From assembly GCA_017449215.1 (NCBI GenBank), contig JAFSJY010000050.1, positions 1-45,819 of the forward strand: 45,819 nt of DNA, in the 5' to 3' direction. A program made the position numbers and the translations under genes. The notes under the pieces were generated by a model. It ran no database searches. It was not told the origin of the DNA and saw nothing but the letters and a program-made list of their open reading frames with translations. Shown here one piece after another: positions 44,727-45,819 of this stretch (position 1 is its first letter; each line of letters begins with the position of its first letter). This DNA is from Acholeplasmatales bacterium. GTDB lineage: Bacteria; Bacillota_I; Bacilli_A; Acholeplasmatales; Anaeroplasmataceae.

Positions 44727-44801
44727 GCGAGTGTAGTTCAATGGCTAGAACCTCAGCCCTCCAAGCTGATGACGTGGGTTCGACTCCCATCACTCGCTCC
44801 A
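44727..44801 (+). tRNA. tRNA-Gly (anticodon UCC), with C33
   Basis: Acceptor GCGAGTG pairs with CACTCGC, D arm GTTC/GAAC, anticodon stem TCAGC/GCTGA, T arm GTGGG/CCCAT with loop TTCGACT, and CCA encoded. The anticodon loop is CCTCCAA, so the anticodon is TCC (glycine, GGN codons), but the base at position 33 is C rather than the almost universal U. The rest of the tRNA is close to Bacillus tRNA-Gly(UCC), whose loop reads CTTCCAA. It shares the transcript with tRNA-Pro and is followed by a terminator. Confidence 0.93.
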
Positions 44802-44812
44802 ATAAAAAGTAC

Positions 44813-44840
44813 AGCCTTGATTTCGGTCAAGGCTTTTTTG
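44813..44840 (+). terminator. Terminator after the tRNA pair
   Basis: AGCCTTGA (44813-44820) pairs with TCAAGGCT (44827-44834) around TTTCGG, followed by a T-run. It lies just before the stop of the convergent DUF1016 gene. Confidence 0.88.
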
Positions 44841-44844
44841 TTGC

Positions 44845-45816
44845 TTATTCGATTTCTTTTAATCGCTTTTCCAAATAATCGGGTAATTCCTCAATCAGCT
44901 TATATTTAGATACACCCAATTTCATCATGGAATTCTTTAATGTAGTTTCTGCTACAAATTTATCGGCATCCTTACAAAGAAGAAGTCCTACTGTTGGATC
45001 ATCTCTATCTGTCTTTTCCAGAATATCAACTGCATTTACATAAAATATTAGTTGACCAAGATGTTCGGGCTTAAACTTTCCTAATTTAACCTCAATTACT
45101 ACATATGCATGTATCTTCGTATGATACATTAGTAAATCAATATAGAATTCTTCGTCAGTTGGTGTAGTTAATTTATACTCTTTACCAACCAAGGAAAAAC
45201 CAGGCCCAAGTTCATTTAAAAATTTAATGATGTTATCTATCATTTGATTCTTTAAGTCTTTTTCGGTTTTTAATTTATTCGTATCCAAGAAGTCTATTAC
45301 AATTGTATCTTTAAATAATTCCTTTATTGAATCATCAGATTTAACTATATCAGTAGTATCTGGTTCTATTAACGAACGCTCATATGCCTTCATCTCTATT
45401 TGATTCATTACCATGGCTCTAGACCAACCATTTTTATGTGTGGCATTAATGTACCATAACATCTCTGTATGTGACTTGGATTTTGGTAATATTACATTAA
45501 CCAAAGTGCCCCATGGAATTTCTCTCACAGGTTGTGAGATAATTTCGTCTCTAGAAAACTCTTGTGACATTTGGGACATTCTATATAAATTTTGTAAAGA
45601 ATATCCTTTTCCGTATTCCTTTAAATCGTTCGCTAGATTCTCTATATACTTTGAACCCCAGGTCTTCCTCTGATTGATAATAGTACCTATTTCGTAATAG
45701 GTCATTATCATTTGACTATTAACATATACCATTGCCTTATTTTGATTTTGTCTAATAGTCTCCTTAATTTTGTTTAAATCATTAAAATAATCTTTTTCTA
45801 ACATTTCTTTATTCAT
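44845..45816 (-). CDS. DUF1016 (YhcG-type) PDDEXK nuclease
   Basis: The protein (at least 323 residues) has the two-part plan of the DUF1016/YhcG family. An N-terminal helical domain (TYYEIGTIINQRKTWGSKYIENLANDLKEYGKGYSLQNLYRM) is followed by a C-terminal PDDEXK nuclease-like domain with the catalytic D...EVK pair in EEFYIDLLMYH and YVVIEVKLGKFKPEHLGQL. Such genes often occur in accessory or restriction-modification and defence islands. The ATG at 45816 is only three bases from the window edge and the frame is open there, so the true start may be further upstream. It converges with the tRNA pair, a common position for an insertion hotspot. Confidence 0.88.
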   Translation of the reverse strand: MNKEMLEKDYFNDLNKIKETIRQNQNKAMVYVNSQMIMTYYEIGTIINQRKTWGSKYIENLANDLKEYGKGYSLQNLYRMSQMSQEFSRDEIISQPVREIPWGTLVNVILPKSKSHTEMLWYINATHKNGWSRAMVMNQIEMKAYERSLIEPDTTDIVKSDDSIKELFKDTIVIDFLDTNKLKTEKDLKNQMIDNIIKFLNELGPGFSLVGKEYKLTTPTDEEFYIDLLMYHTKIHAYVVIEVKLGKFKPEHLGQLIFYVNAVDILEKTDRDDPTVGLLLCKDADKFVAETTLKNSMMKLGVSKYKLIEELPDYLEKRLKEIE

Positions 45817-45819
45817 GTC

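Noticed and set aside
44636-44909. Several short frames across the tRNA genes
   Set aside because: They translate the two tRNAs and their terminator. Proteins of this kind are a common false prediction at tRNA loci.

Overview
The window looks like the chromosome of an AT-rich Gram-positive bacterium of the Bacillota, most likely an uncultured gut lineage of the Bacilli/Erysipelotrichia/Mollicutes-relative kind. The reasons are the low G+C, strong AGGAGG ribosome binding sites, sigma-A promoters (TTGACA/TATAAT), T-tailed intrinsic terminators, a class III glutamine synthetase, an MsmX-like sugar ATPase and a LacI regulator with CGAAAACGTTTAAG operators. Diaminopimelate genes (dapL, dapF) argue for lysine and/or DAP peptidoglycan synthesis. 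All 31 intact genes end in TAA (25) or TAG (6), never TGA. No 16S gene or taxonomic marker is present, so placement is an inference.

Layout. 1-2150: a decayed ISL3-family insertion sequence, terminator-like hairpins and a truncated lipoprotein gene. 2155-20841: a divergent nitrogen block. Leftward from about 9218 run glnN (GSIII), an Amt-PII fusion, an asnB-type asparagine synthetase and purF. Rightward from about 9380 run gltB, gltD, a short GSI-type glnA-like gene, an ANTAR-domain regulator, pyrG, dapF and dapL. 21106-23509: a MATE exporter convergent with an acyltransferase. 23635-36881: a beta-glucoside/cello-oligosaccharide locus with GH94 phosphorylase, LacI repressor, GH1 beta-glucosidase, an ABC importer (binding lipoprotein, two permeases, an unusually long ATPase), aldose 1-epimerase, cytoplasmic GH5 glycosidase and ROK sugar kinase. 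36967-45819: an SDR, NfnAB transhydrogenase, three membrane proteins including a K+-channel-like one, pyruvate kinase, tRNA-Pro and tRNA-Gly, and a DUF1016/PDDEXK nuclease gene.

How it works together. The nitrogen block joins ammonium entry and sensing (Amt-PII), assimilation (GSIII, GSI-like, GOGAT) and several glutamine consumers (AsnB, PurF, PyrG). Both divergent promoters are followed by short leaders that end in an intrinsic terminator. Each terminator overlaps a small hairpin with a six-base loop having A at position 1 and G at position 4 (AATGGT in gltB, AAGGAT in glnN). An ANTAR RNA-binding protein is encoded in the right arm. This suggests a self-contained antitermination circuit controlling both arms, and it is the most interesting system here. 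The sugar block probably imports cello-oligosaccharides, cleaves them in the cytoplasm by phosphorolysis and hydrolysis, and feeds glucose to glycolysis under LacI control.

No CRISPR array, prophage or rRNA was seen.
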